Shown: in pieces, positions 25,006 through 36,240 of the stretch
Position numbering within the stretch: the stretch's first letter is position 1
Layout: every line of letters begins with the position of its first letter
Assembly (NCBI GenBank): GCA_026182355.1
Contig: JAPFBL010000119.1
Coordinates: forward strand, 1,176,001-1,240,000
Reading direction: 5' to 3'
Length of the DNA: 64,000 nucleotides
Source of the DNA: Hermatobates lingyangjiaoensis
Taxonomy: Eukaryota > Arthropoda > Insecta > Hemiptera > Hermatobatidae
Made by a program: the position numbers and the translations under genes
Notes under the pieces: model-generated
What the model was told of the DNA's origin: nothing
Databases searched by the model: none
The model's input: the letters and a program-made list of their open reading frames with translations, nothing else

Positions 25006-26648
25006 GTCCAGGAAATTCTGATCAGCTGGAGGCCAATTTCTTAATCAATCTACTTTTGTAAGGGACTGGCCAAGATTCATATAGTTGGTTAATATCATAT
25101 TTCAACACAATTTAAAACAGTGAACACGAAGTTTTGTAACTTCCATGCTGTAGGCCGGACCTGACCACCTGTCGGGGTGGTTTTGTATGTTTTGACACCT
25201 CTTATTTAAAGACTGCAGTTTAGACTATCATCTTAAGTTTGTAAACCAATAAATTGTTTCAACCTGTAGTTTAAAAGAAAAGATGGAAAGACAACTAGTG
25301 CTTGGGGCAGGCAGTAAAGATGCGGCATATCTTTACCATGCACCAGCCAGACATAGATCCACTGGAGCCATGCTCTAATTACACGCCACAAGCCGTATTG
25401 ACTACAATTGAAGCCTAATCAGGTATTCAATTACCACTCAAAGTCCCCGTCAGCCACACATCACAGAGACCTGGTTAGCACGCTCCTCTACGGCATTCCT
25501 ATATCTTGACCCACTAATACTTCATTAAAAAATAAATTACATTTATTACAAACTGGAGTATGAATAATACTAAATAGCCTGTAATTCTACAGTATACACA
25601 ATAAAAAAATAAGTAAAGATTTCCAACTCAGTATGTTTCAAACAGAGATAGTTTTAATTTTGGTTTTGAAAGGAATAAAGCAAATGCTATCTTGCAACTG
25701 TAAGACATTATGACGAAAATGTTCTTAACATATGGATACCGCTATAGAAGAACAGATATCAACTTTCAGACTATCGCTGGGGACAAAAAACATCATCTCG
25801 GATCAAATGAATTTCAATATAACATTATATTATTTATTTACTTACGTTAAATAATGATTAAAGTAATTAAATGAAAATTGGATAAGCAAAAGTGGGAAGG
25901 TTACAAACCGTTTTACTATTTCTTTGGATCCTATCAATGTAGGCTTAATGTTTTATAGGAACTATCAAAAGTTATTGTTCAGTATTAATTTAAAAACCAT
26001 ACTTGATGACGATTTCTGTGAAAATTGAAAGCTTGTACACTCAATATAACCATATAGTGACTTATGGACTTATTTTATTGCTTCAACTCCTGTAGAAACT
26101 TTCACTCACCCAACTAAAACTAGTGAGAAACCTAGAATAGATCAGCAATAAAGACGCGAACGTGGAAACTGCCGTTCCTTTAGAAAAAATTTAGCTAGAA
26201 GAAAATCAGCTGTCAATCTACGCAACCCAGATTCATCTTTTTAGTTATGTTTCTATCACACGGTACCAGTCTATCACGGTACCTATAGTTTACTTTGAAA
26301 AGTTTATATATATAAATTTGGTAATATCTGTATTCAATGACCCATGTCCATAACGGAAGGAAGGCATTATCGAACACTCCATCCCTTTCCTTTAAAGGAT
26401 GCAGCCAATTTAGGTAGGAAAACATGACTAACAAGTTCTAAAGGGGTGAAATCAACGACGATAATTCACTCTATACATTTAGATAATATTTCTAACAACA
26501 AAAACAAAATAAGAGAGATTCCATGATCTCTGTTTACAGATGTTTTATTATGGAATAACACCTAACCTAGGCATCGTACAGGAGAAGAAAAGATAATAAT
26601 AGTGATTATAGCATTGTAAGTGGTACTCGCAAGTAGTGAAATTGCAAA
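25006..26648. other. Unassigned; short GC-richer patch at 25.29-25.50 kb
   Basis: The patch near 25.3-25.5 kb (CAGCCAGACATAGATCCACT and neighbours) has no open frame and no similarity I recognise. The remainder is AT-rich. Confidence 0.35.
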
Positions 26649-26686
26649 GTTCATGAAATGTGCAGAATATTGCACAATACATGAAC
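26649..26686. repeat. Imperfect 38-bp palindrome
   Basis: GTTCATGAAATGTGCAGAAT pairs with ATTGCACAATACATGAAC, leaving a few mismatches. It lies inside an 80-codon plus-strand frame (26620-26862) that has no recognisable domain and no convincing start. Confidence 0.55.
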
Positions 26687-28194
26687 TGTTTAACGTCGAA
26701 GTGCATTATATGAGCTGGATAAGAAAGTTACACAGTACGGAAACAGCAGGTAAAGTCTTAAATAAATATGATACAGTGGTTCATGAAGGTTGCAATTATC
26801 AAGAATATTTTTCTTTCTTTGTTTTCAATTTAAAGCTAATATTTTCCCATTTTTTGTTCTGATTTTATTTAATATGATAAAAATGAGGAAAATGGAGCGC
26901 ACAAAATGTTTATAAGAAGAAAATCAAGACCAAAGCTGTCTATGATAACCTATTTGATTAACCCTATGACTAACTAAAGGAGAATAATTTTGAAAAAGAG
27001 ACTTTAGCACGATCGCCAAACGAAAAAGTCCCTAAAAAAGTATTTATCAGATTCGATGAAAGATATTAATCATCAATACAGATCTAGGATTCAAAAATTG
27101 CTCTGTGTTAAGTTACTGTTCGTCTCATTAAGTACATTACCATTATAATTAAGTTTAATTGTGTACTTACTTTCTTTTTGTAACTGTTGCCAGTTACTCG
27201 TTGTTAGTATATCGATATTGTAAAAAACTCTTAATTCTTGAAATCGAAAAATGCAACATCATCAGCTACCCAGATTAGGATAATAAATGTGAATTATTGT
27301 GTGTAGTTTATAAGGGTAATGCCTGCAAAGAAATGAACCGGGCATATGGGAGGTAGTCCTGCCTGCTTTCATGCGAGAAACATAAGTTCCTGGTAACGAA
27401 TGTTTGTTAAAATATAGAAGTAAGATTCTCAATCAAGGTCAGAGAAACTGTCGACGGAATATTGTAGTCCCCAAAAACTACTCTCTTTAATGATTTTCCA
27501 ATGATGAGGCGTTTTAAATTTTTCTTTTTGCCCCTTGTTTGCTAATTTAATAAGCTTGTAAAAAATATGCAAAAAGAAGGTTATAATCGATTTTAACGGC
27601 AAATATACGTACACTGAGGGACACGACTGAGCAAGGGTTTGGAAAGTCATGAATCGATTCTTTTTAGATTTTGTGTACGTTAGCCCCATATGTTTTACTA
27701 CTTCTTGTTTTTTTTTATTTTTTGTTCTAAGAACCAAGTTGCTGGTACGAAGCACAACGACAGTATGGTAATTGTTTGTGTTACTTCTAAATATTAAAAA
27801 AGAAATCAATATAATAAAGATATAAATTGGATGTAATTAACTGAAACAAGAGAAAAAAATCACTAAGTTTCCTGATTTTAGAGTCAGAAAATTTTGGTTA
27901 GCATCCATTAAAATTGGTGTACTATTATTTATGTAGGTATATCATACAGAAGCAGCTCTGTAACTGACGGCTGCCAGAGGGCTTCACAGAGAAAATGACA
28001 ACATTACAGGAGTGAAACATTACAGGCACAGACTGATTGAGCCTGGACACAGCCGGTCAGCCATGCAACAACAAATGGACTAGAAAAAAGGGGGACAATT
28101 GTAACAGTTAACAGATTCTATTAAGATAAATTAAGGGAGCGATGTCAGTTGGCCGGTGATTTCCGCTTGGTGCAATTAGTGGACGTCCTCTCAC
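26687..28194. other. Unassigned
   Basis: This contains one of the longest frames of the window (minus strand 27809-27429, 126 codons). It is Lys/Ser/Phe-rich with no identifiable motif, splice context or codon preference, so I do not call it a gene. Confidence 0.35.
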
Positions 28195-28243
28195 GGTCCG
28201 GTAGTTGCTGGGAGGGTCACCCAAGTGACACCCACTTGCCCAA
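28195..28243 (-). repeat. Possible 5S-like remnant
   Basis: The minus strand reads GGGCAAGTGGGTGTCACTTGG then GTGACCCTCCCAGCAAC. This could be the 5S segment GGGCCTGGTTAGTACTTGGATGGGTGACC with a three-base loss. No 5' part is seen. Weak. Confidence 0.28.
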
Positions 28244-28499
28244 ACAATCTACTACTACAGCTAAAATCAGAATTACTTTCTTTTGAACAATAATTAAATG
28301 ATATTTTAAAAGTAAAATGGTAAATATTTAATTGAATAATGGATAATTTGATTATCAAAATAACAATAATTTCAAATGATTAAGCGTAAATTCAAAACGC
28401 ATAAAGATAATCCTTGCACTTTTAACGGGCAAAGCTATGAAATCGAAGATACAATTAGAAGAAATAATTAAAATTCTGTTTAATTTTGTAGACATTTAG

Positions 28500-28735
28500 C
28501 GGGAAAGTTGGATGAAAGAAAATGGACAAAGTGAGAGAGTAGATATAGTGAAGTAAGAAAGAATGATTGAGATATGAAATAGAATGAGAGTGAGGAAGAC
28601 GAGTATGAAGATTGATTGAATGGGATGACGAGTAAAAAGGAAGAGGATGAAGAGAGATGGAAGAGTAAGATAAGAGAGAGATGGAGAAAGACAGAGAGAG
28701 AGAGAAGAGAAGCAGACGTAACTTTGCTATAACGG
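28500..28735. repeat. Long polypurine tract (about 230 bp)
   Basis: The plus strand is almost entirely A and G (GAGAGAGT, GAAGAGGATGAAGAGAGATG, GACAGAGAGAGAGAGAAGAG), interrupted mainly by T. The 117-residue minus-strand frame here is simply the Ser/Leu/His-rich translation of polypyrimidine. Such tracts can form triplex DNA or act as nucleosome-excluding elements. Confidence 0.85.
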
Positions 28736-29234
28736 AGATAAGCAGAGTAACTGAAAGGAGAGATAAACTCTGGACAAGTTTTAAGGGCTCCGTTCTAAAA
28801 TAAATCAACGAAAAAAAATATTAACTCAACCAAGATTTTATAATAAGTTACAAGCTTCAGTGTATTAGTGAGTGATAGAGATACACAGGTGGTGAGTGAT
28901 GGGAAGCGGACAAGGACCTTAAGAAACCAGTTGTATTGATGGTGGAGGCGATTACGAGGCAGTGGGAAGAAAGAAGCAAGCGTGGGTCAGACAGTCGGCT
29001 GACACCTTGGTCCAAACTAAAAGATATCGGAGACACTCAATATACAACAAACAGTCCCCAGTGACCAAACACGTATACAATCCTAATCCACAAGGAAAAA
29101 TATATCTCTTGAACAGTATACACACTTCTCCTAGTATTTTTATTGTATAAAATCAGAGTTATAGTAATCAAGCTTTCCTTGAAGTGAGTCACATGAAAAA
29201 CTATACGTATATATCAAAACAAACATATAAATAT
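28736..29234. other. Unassigned
   Basis: No gene or repeat supported; a short frame at 28962-29150 has no motif. Confidence 0.4.
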
Positions 29235-29300
29235 AACACATAGACAAAGCCTCATTTCAATATTGAAACATCCGTCATCATCAGTAGATGACAAGTGATG
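29235..29300 (-). mobile_element. Family C fragment (minus orientation)
   Basis: On the minus strand CTGATGATGACGGATG is followed by TTTCAATATTGAAATGAG and then TTTGTCTATGTGTTATA. This is the family C order: CTGATGA motif, GAAATATTGAA-type block, then the TATGTGTTA end. Confidence 0.55.
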
Positions 29301-29680
29301 GGGCATGGGTCAAGGAAACCCTTGGCATATGAAATACAAACTATAATTAAGGGAATTTAGAGTTCATATAGACTCAACTCTTTTTGCTTTCTGTTCCATT
29401 CATTACAGAAGCATTCATTATTCCTTTCTATTAAGGAATGCAAAAATCATAAAGACACGAATGTATGAGATTTGATCCATATATAGCAATTAAGAAATAA
29501 GAACAAGGAGAAACAATAACAAATGACATTCAATACTTTGACCTTGTCCTAATGGGCAGTTTATTCCGTACGTATATTTCTTTAACCCGAAAATTGAACT
29601 GGCAGACCAATCGGACGAAAATGATTTGACTGAAAGACAAATAACAGAAACGAACAGAACACCTAGACGTATAGTACACT

Positions 29681-29722
29681 ACTTCTACTACTACTTCTGC
29701 TACTACTACTACTACCACTACT
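29681..29722. repeat. (CTA/CTT)n trinucleotide repeat
   Basis: CTACTACTTCTGCTACTACT-type units over about 42 bases. Its minus-strand translation is a Val/Glu-rich run, not a gene. Confidence 0.85.
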
Positions 29723-29948
29723 TGTGATCTTTCTTCTAACTTTCTCTTGGCAACGAAATATGTTCAAATTTTGCCATAACGGAGTATATTTTCTATTACA
29801 TGTTCTATGTATACATCAACGCCTAAACGATAGTAATAAAACAGAATATATCTACGACCTTTCAACCAAAACAAGTAGTTTCTTTTCGTTATACGAGTAT
29901 CCTTATATACATAAAACAAGAACTCATATAAACAGGTGAAATTAAAAT

Positions 29949-30090
29949 CAATATCCAAAGTACGCAATGAGAAAAAAAATTAAGATCTTTCAGTTGAGAT
30001 TTGACCCTGACGAAGACCGCTTGTTACTATTAAAAGATCTTAGTTTTTTTTCTCATTTCTTACTTTAGTTTGGACGTTGATATATATATA
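29949..30090. mobile_element. Family A foldback element, copy 1
   Basis: The two arms are AATATCCAAAGTACGCAATG...AAGATCTTTC and AAAAGATCTTAG...TTTAGTTTGGACGTTGATAT. The centre contains CCTGACGAAGACCGCTTGTTA, the family core, and a TA run follows the right arm. Family A elements share the AAGATCTTTCAACC arm and the AAGCGGTCTTCGTC core. No protein is encoded. Confidence 0.82.
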
Positions 30091-30280
30091 TTTATCTTCA
30101 GTTCACTTTCGTCTTCTCACCGAATCACTATTTTTTCAGACGACGGCCATTAATAGGGTAGAAATACTTACAGTAATTCCCTTCGTATTTAGTTTTCCTT
30201 TGTTATGTTTCTTTTTTTAAACTATAAAGAATTGTATGTTATATCGATAAAGTTATAGTTAATGTAACTATATATATGTA

Positions 30281-30336
30281 GAAAAAGAGAGAGGGACAGA
30301 CAGAGAAAGAGTTAGAGAGAGAGAGAGAGAGAGAAT
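30281..30336. repeat. (GA)n microsatellite
   Basis: AGAGAGAGGGACAGACAGAG-type sequence passing into a pure GA run, preceded by a short TA tract. Confidence 0.85.
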
Positions 30337-30929
30337 GTTTTTATTACTACCTCTCCCACATTGAAATCAATGAACTAGACTCTGCAATTAAAAAACAATT
30401 CCATATCCTCTCAACCTACGCCTCCACTTCCTTTACCAAAAGCTTTTTCGAAATCACACTTTCAAAGACCCTACTTTCGTAGGCCCTCTAATCTTGACAA
30501 CTATTATTCCCCACACAGCTATGAGGTTCATTCATTCTCAACGTATTATTGGCATCAGCAATCAATGTGGATGGCATAAATGCTTTAGTTTATTATTAAC
30601 ACTTGTCATTTCACCTCTCTCATAAGGAACCTTAATGACACTCATAACTATTTTCGCACTTCCACTTCCAGTTAGTGTTTATAGTTTGGAGTACACAAAG
30701 TGTGATTTATACAAGAAATAAGAGGTTTACATTTCTCATCCACGGTATGCTTACAGGTCATCTATTTGCTAAAACCACACCTTACAATACCTATTTAAGC
30801 TAAATATTATATTGAATTGAATGATTGGTTATTGGGTCAATTTGAAAACTCATTTTCAGTGATAATAAACAAATTTTTAAAAAATTGGTCAACATTTTGT
30901 TATATATAGTAAATATATATAAACTAATT
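30337..30929. other. Unassigned
   Basis: At 30345-30430 one frame reads HIEINELDSAIKKQFHILST, which might be a fragment of a retroelement protein, but it is not long enough to identify. The rest is AT-rich and featureless. Confidence 0.3.
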
Positions 30930-31035
30930 TCACAGAAAGAACACACATAAAAGAGAACACAAATACTGAGTTCTATATTTCAACCGCCTCGCCGTCAAAC
31001 TGATGACTGATGAATGAAGACAGTGGTGAGCTTTT
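30930..31035 (-). mobile_element. Family C-like fragment
   Basis: Between a TA run and about 31035 the plus strand reads CACAGAAAGAACACACATAA, ATACTGAGTTCTATATTTCAA, then a decayed CATCAG-type block (CAAACTGATGACTGATG). This is the reverse of the family C 3' end. Confidence 0.5.
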
Positions 31036-31247
31036 ATCATATCTCATATGGTTCTTTCGTGACTTCAGTTTATTTAGTTCGTCGAATCGTTTGTTCAGAT
31101 GCTTATATAGCTTTCGATATATATGAGTTGTATTTCACTTTTCTACCGGTTCTCTTCCTTTCCTATGAACAATTGTTAAAAGGGTCCAAATATTGCAGGT
31201 GAGTCCTATTTTTTAGTTTACAGTCGTGTTTCTTTCTGTTATTAAGA

Positions 31248-31455
31248 TATATATATATATACTATAATAAACGAAAAACGGTCCGGCAGAACAGATAACA
31301 CTTAAAATAAACAGTGACACATAAACTGAAACATAACAAAAGACTCACTTTTCAATATTTCGACCGTTCAATGACAAACCACAATATGATGTGAAAAAAA
31401 AGACTAAGATCTTTCAACCACAGGTGGTCTTCGTTAGAGTCAAAAACATAACTGA
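31248..31455. mobile_element. Family B arm joined to a family A arm
   Basis: After a TA run, ACTTAAAATAAACAGTGACACA and AAAGACTCACTTTTCAATATTTCGACCG form the left arm of family B (compare 33.35-33.52 kb). At about 31405 the sequence switches to a family A arm, GACTAAGATCTTTCAACCAC, with GGTGGTCTTCGTTAGAGTC. Neither has its second arm nearby, so this looks like a chimera of two truncated elements. The plus-strand frame starting at 31391 overlaps it and is not a gene. Confidence 0.7.
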
Positions 31456-31640
31456 GTGGGTTAGTTATATTTGGGATTTAACATTGAATAAAAAACTAGA
31501 CTGCAGACCCGCTGTGTTCTTGGTAATGAAAGAGCTGGTAGTCTTTTTGGTTTTTCATTTCATACTTGTGCTGTTGAATCATTGAGTTTGTTTTTTCATT
31601 CATTTTGTTAAAATCTTGCATTTTTTATATTTATTAAAAT

Positions 31641-31644
31641 TAAT

Positions 31645-31692
<48 letters not shown>
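31641..31692. repeat. (TA)n microsatellite
   Basis: About 50 bases of TA with one break. Confidence 0.95.
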
Positions 31693-31695
<3 letters not shown>

Positions 31696-31824
31696 TTACA
31701 CAAAAATTCATAAGTAATATGACTAGTTTTAATTGCTCAATGAAACAATCTTAATTACTACATTATACTATATAATAAAAATATATAAAATTTTATATTG
31801 TACTGTACAATACCATAATAGTAA

Positions 31825-31955
31825 CAAATCAGGAAAATGACTAAGATCATTCAACCAAAACAAGTGGTCTTTGTCAAAGTCCAATAGACTATTGAAATAC
31901 TCGTTGAAGACCACATGTTTTGGTTGAAAGATCTTAGTCATTTTTGTGATTTGTA
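31825..31955. mobile_element. Family A foldback element, copy 2
   Basis: Left arm AAATCAGGAAAATGACTAAG with GATCATTCAACCAAAACAAG and TGGTCTTTG; right arm GAAGACCACATGTTTTGG then TTGAAAGATCTTAGTCATTT. The spacer holds CAAAGTCCAATAGACTATTG. Arms are about 50 bp. Not directly bordered by TA in this copy. Confidence 0.82.
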
Positions 31956-33160
31956 TAGTAGAGTGCCCAAACTACAGTGAAAAATTATGAAATGGGACTC
32001 AGATACACTAAGATCTTTCACATTATATTATTTCCCTTAACATTATTTGTAATAAAATCCTAAATCAAAAGATTATTTGTTGTTCTACTTCTTAAGTTTT
32101 AACAGAAGACGAGGGTACCTCAAATTCATCCACGATAGTTGATTCAATAATAGAAACATTTTGTCAGTAACATATGTATTAGTATACTAAACGTGATTGT
32201 GCATATAGAATCATATAGATTTTGATCTATCCTTTATCCTCAAAACAACATAGAACTTTTACATTATTCTATTGTTTGAACTGATTTTTTTTATTACATG
32301 CACATTTAGTTATTTGTAGGATACTCATACTAATCTATTTATAGGGGCTTGATTTATACTGAAAATAAAATTAATATAAAATAAAAACAGTCATTAGATA
32401 GTTCGCGTTATTTTAAAGAAATAATTAAGTATTCACAGCACTGTTAAAATGCAATATTTTTGTATAAAAAGTGTGTATAATTCTTTTACTTTTAAATATT
32501 TATGAACAGGTAACAGATTTAGCTTTTGTAGTTAAACAACCATAACTACAGACCTCAGCGTGAAAAGATGTCAGGCTCGGATTTCATCTTCAACCGAAGG
32601 AAGCCATAAAATATATCAGAGTGCAGTAAAAGTTATTTTTATGCAAGTTTCTCATATAAATATGTCAAATAATGAATATATTTAGCACTGAGGTAGTTTA
32701 TACTGCAAGAAAGAAGTTTTAAAGTCAATAATGGTGAAGCCTCCGCTAAGACGTATTGCCTAGACCGCACCTTAAACAGAAGCATTACTACATACTAGAA
32801 CTAACTGTTCAAGCATTTATGTTTAACTACACAACACAAATAGTTACTTACTCGTATTTCCAATACAACAACTCAATGAAGCAATCTTGATATTTAAAGC
32901 GGATTAAGAGGAAATAATTATACTCAATAAATTCAACCTACTTTTTACGTTATATATACAAATCAAAATTTCCTTATGTCGACCAAATATATTCACCACT
33001 ATTTTTTATCCAAGATTGATTTATCAATTGAGTTGATTAAATGACAATGTAAACTCTCAGAAAAAAAATTAGCTTACCTGAAAATGTCTAGATTTAAGGA
33101 TGAAATGTTAATTTCGGGTGTTTATTTGGGAATTTATTTGACCAAACCTAGACAAAGAAA

Positions 33161-33163
<3 letters not shown>
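31956..33163. other. Unassigned AT-rich DNA
   Basis: No gene or repeat recognised in about 1.2 kb. Confidence 0.45.

Positions 33164-33206
<43 letters not shown>
33164..33206. repeat. (TA)n microsatellite
   Basis: Pure TA run of about 40 bases. Confidence 0.95.
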
Positions 33207-33210
<4 letters not shown>

Positions 33211-33324
33211 TTTGGTGTAGATAGCTAAGACTTTCTTTAAGATATGTTTCCCTTTAACGAAATTATATTTTATTGCATTACTGTAAAATAAGAAATACAC
33301 TTTTAATTTTATATATTATATTTA

Positions 33325-33530
33325 TTATATATATATATATAATCTATGATAAACGAAAAAAAGTACCGGACAAGACAGATTGCACTTAAAATAAACTGTG
33401 ACACATAGACAGAAACTAACAAAGAATCGCTTTTCAATATCTCGACCGCCATAACGGGCTAAATATTGAAAAGTGAGTCTTTGTTATGTTTCTTTCTATG
33501 TGTCACAGTTTATTTAAAATATTATATTTA
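33325..33530. mobile_element. Family B foldback element, complete
   Basis: After a TA run, the left arm ACTTAAAATAAACTGTGACAC, ATAGACAGAAACTAACAAAG, AATCGCTTTTCAATATCTCG is mirrored by AAATATTGAAAAGTGAGTC, TTTGTTATGTTTCTTTCTATG, TGTCACAGTTTATTT. The loop is the short CCGCCATAACGGGC. GAAATATTGAAAAGTGAGTCT and the TTTCTTTCTATGTGTCA end show that families B and C share one type of terminus. Confidence 0.82.
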
Positions 33531-33554
33531 TTTTATTAATTATTATATATTCTA

Positions 33555-33705
33555 TGTAACAACGGTTCTAGCCGTTGCATCTACAACGTGCTTGGTCTCC
33601 TTTTCTCTTTTCTCCTGATGACGAATTGCCCGTCTTGAAAATTTGAGTTTGTAAGTGTGTTTCTTTACTTTGTGTGCTACCTATCTTCAATTTTGAACTG
33701 ATATA
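33555..33705 (+). mobile_element. Family C element, copy at 33.6 kb
   Basis: A head with AACGGTTCTAGCCGTTGCAT (itself a small dyad) is followed by CTCCTGATGACGAATTGCC, CGTCTTGAAAATTTGAGTTT, GTTTCTTTACTTTGTGTGCT and, shortly after, a TA run. The CTGATGA-GACG/CGTC hairpin-GAAA order is the feature discussed under findings. No protein. Confidence 0.55.
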
Positions 33706-33912
33706 TATATATATATAAACAATAACGAAATGTTACAATCAACACGTGAAATAACAATGATCTTTCAACAGTAACAAGCTGTCTTCGTCAGAGTCAAATC
33801 CCAACCCAAACCGCTTGTCACGGTCAAAAGATGTTACTATTTTCCCTAATTTCTGACTGTAGTTTGGACGTTGGTTTTTATTTCACGTGTTTATTATGAA
33901 ATCTTGTTATAT
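33706..33912. mobile_element. Family A element, copy 3
   Basis: A TA run leads into AACACGTGAAATAACAATG, ATCTTTCAACAGTAACAAGC and TGTCTTCGTCAGAGTC. A degraded right arm follows (CCGCTTGTCACGGTC, AAAAGATG, then TTTGGACGTTGG and TATTTCACGTGTTTATTATG). The outer ACACGTGAAATA / TATTTCACGTGT ends are inverted repeats. Confidence 0.8.
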
Positions 33913-33954
33913 ATGCATAGGTAATTATATTAAACAATTTTAGAATATAAATAA

Positions 33955-34125
33955 ACAGAATTGAGAGAAATAACACAGTTAAAAGCACCACAAAAACTCA
34001 CTACTATATCTCAACTGCTTCCATCATTAGGGACAAAGATGAGTAGTTACGAAGATAAGTGAGAATTCGATCATTTCGTGTGGCGAGTAGTCGAAATGTA
34101 GTAGCCACTTTTTGTTGTCTCTTTT
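33955..34125. mobile_element. Family C-like foldback fragment
   Basis: ACACAGTTAAAAGCACCACA, AAAACTCACTACTATATCTCA and TTCCATCATTAGG follow the reversed family C 3' end. The right side (TAGTAGCCACTTTTTGTTGTC) partly mirrors AACAAAAAGTGGCTACTA. Confidence 0.45.
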
Positions 34126-35966
34126 ATTTGTATTCTATATAAATCTCCTTCATATCATTAATTTTGCTGGATACAATTTTCTCATGATAAATTTTCCTCA
34201 ATACATTGCTATTGCTGCAGATAAAAAATACATATATCTTACAATATTAATTGTAAATGTTGGTACTAGGTATTTTGAGAAGAACAGTCATCAATGAAAT
34301 CTCTAACCAAAGACTCCTTTTGTAGACACATCACAGCCCAAAGAATTTCACTCATATATCTATTATAGTGTAATTGATGGAATTATATATTGTATTGCAG
34401 TTTATGGTTGAAACTTATACATACATTTCATTAAAGACATACATGTTATGGCAAGAAACGTTGCTGATTGAATGGTCATAGCCTCGTTTTGGAAACTGAA
34501 AGAGGGATTTATAAGCTCATTTTTACTTCGTTCAACTTTTTACTGTGAAACCATTTGTAAAACATATTTTTATGATAATTGTTTATTATTAAAATGCAAC
34601 TAAAACAATTTAAATGGAGTCAAATTAGTATTAAACCACACAATTTGCCGCTAACATTTTTAAAACGAGACTGGTTTTACATGCATGGGTTAGTTTCATT
34701 GCCTTAATGATTAGTAGAAGGTATTCCCTTTAATACCCACTTCTATGTTATGATATAAGCCACTGTTTATTTATTACAACAAATGAAGAAAATAACCGCA
34801 ATTTTTAAGTTTAAATCAATAGCATATATGTTTTTTTTTGTTCCATTTGGTGTCTAAAAAAAATGTATGCACACATTATAATTTTTAATTAAAATAACAA
34901 AAGAACAAATAAAACCCGTTCTTTTATATATAAAATAAGTATGTGTCAATAGCAAAACAGTAATATCGGTTTTAAATAAACATTTTTAGAATCTTCGAAC
35001 TATTTTACCCTAAATATAATGATAAACCTTGAGTACGAGAAGATAGTCAGGACAGAGTTAAACAAATTACCGCTGAGAATGAAGCTTCAGAATTTATGAC
35101 TCTTACAAACAAACAGTTTTTTTGGTGTTCCTGAATTACTTTTCTCCAAACGAAGGTCAACAACTTATTCAAACACTACTACAATGACAAATTTATTTAT
35201 AATTGAAACCTACACGATTTCCTTTTGGTAATTTGATTCAGGAATATGTAAAAGTAGCACTATTCTTAAGTTATGGTATTTGTAGTTTACAGATTCGCAT
35301 TAGTGTTTTTTTTTTAAGAATAAGACAATTTTTATAGATGTTTATTTTGAAAGGTTTGTTTTTTTTAAACGAAAACAGTGATATAAAGTGTACATTTGTT
35401 TACAACAGTGTCATATTCCATGAATGTAATTTGTTTACCAAATAAAAGTATATTAAAATTCACGTTGTATCGATTAATGAAAAAAAAACAGGTTTAACCA
35501 CTCCATTAACTCTTTTATGCAATGTTTGATGTTTGTAAAGTAGATTAATTTATTATGAATGACAAAAAAGGAATTGCCAAACCATAGAAATAATCCTAAT
35601 ATGCTGACATTATTTATTTTGTAAAAAGCATAAGTGTGAAACAAAAAACGTAATATATTCGCAATTTATTTGTTGTATGTTTCCTTATGTTATATATATG
35701 TCTTATCTTAATGCATCATAAGATTTTAGATTAACGACCAACAAACTTATATGTGAGGGCCACAATTAAAAACATAGAATTATGTTTGTCGAAAGTGTAC
35801 TAAGACAATATTTCGACAAGTTAGCGCCCACTACACTCAATCACACTGTAAATCAACCGAATAATGCAGTATTAAATGCTGTTACGGTGAATTTCGTAGT
35901 TTTACAAGATAGTAATTTCCCTTTATTGAAATGTATGCCTGATTATATATAACAACTGTTACGAAA
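34126..35966. other. Unassigned AT-rich DNA
   Basis: No gene or repeat recognised over about 1.8 kb. Confidence 0.45.
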
Positions 35967-36240
35967 ATGTTGGTACCTGAACTGGAAATCCGGAATATGG
36001 AAAGGTGGAAGTTGTTGAGAGAGGGAGTTCGACAATTTCACAGGAAGAAGGAACGCACAAATCACGACGGAAAAGAAACGCAAGGACAGGAACGCGGCAC
36101 GAGGACGGCCGGGAAGCGAGTGAGGAGCGGTGGACGGCGTGCGGACCCAGGAGTGGGGGACGTCCTCCGCCACCATGCTGTTTATTATTACTCCTCCGGT
36201 TCAGGGATAACTCCTAGCGAATTCGAGCTCTTCTGACGAA
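35967..36240. promoter_or_regulatory. CpG-dense GC island; possible promoter or first exon
   Basis: Positions about 36040-36180 are strongly GC-rich with a dozen or more CpG in about 110 bases (for example GGAACGCGGCACGAGGACGG), inside DNA that is otherwise mostly A and T. Both strands are open: plus 35967-36236 gives an Arg/Lys/Gly-rich 89-residue frame, and minus 36176-35943 gives 77 residues with a hydrophobic stretch (FFSVVICAFLLPV). On the minus strand the sequence TTCAG|GTACC could be a splice donor, which would make the minus frame a first coding exon. Nothing identifies a protein family. It may instead be a promoter or a transposon fragment. Confidence 0.35.

Noticed and set aside
27320..27405. 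A tRNA-like patch (GGAGGTAGTCCTGCCTGCTT ... AAGTTCCTGG)
   Set aside because: No B box of the GGTTCGANTCC type and no matching acceptor stem could be found.
27429..27809. 126-codon minus-strand frame
   Set aside because: Biased composition (Lys, Ser, Phe, Leu), no domain, no splice or start context; long frames of this size are expected by chance in a 64-kb window.
28455..28808. 117-codon minus-strand Ser/Leu/His-rich frame resembling a membrane or secreted protein
   Set aside because: It is the translation of a polypyrimidine strand; the hydrophobic look is a composition artefact.
29530..29718. Val/Glu-rich minus-strand frame
   Set aside because: It begins within a CTA/CTT trinucleotide repeat and has no independent support.
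33613..33650. Canonical hammerhead ribozyme
   Set aside because: CTGATGA and GAAA are present, but stem II does not start with the expected G-C pair and no stem I, stem III or cleavage site could be drawn. It is kept only as a hypothesis about the family.
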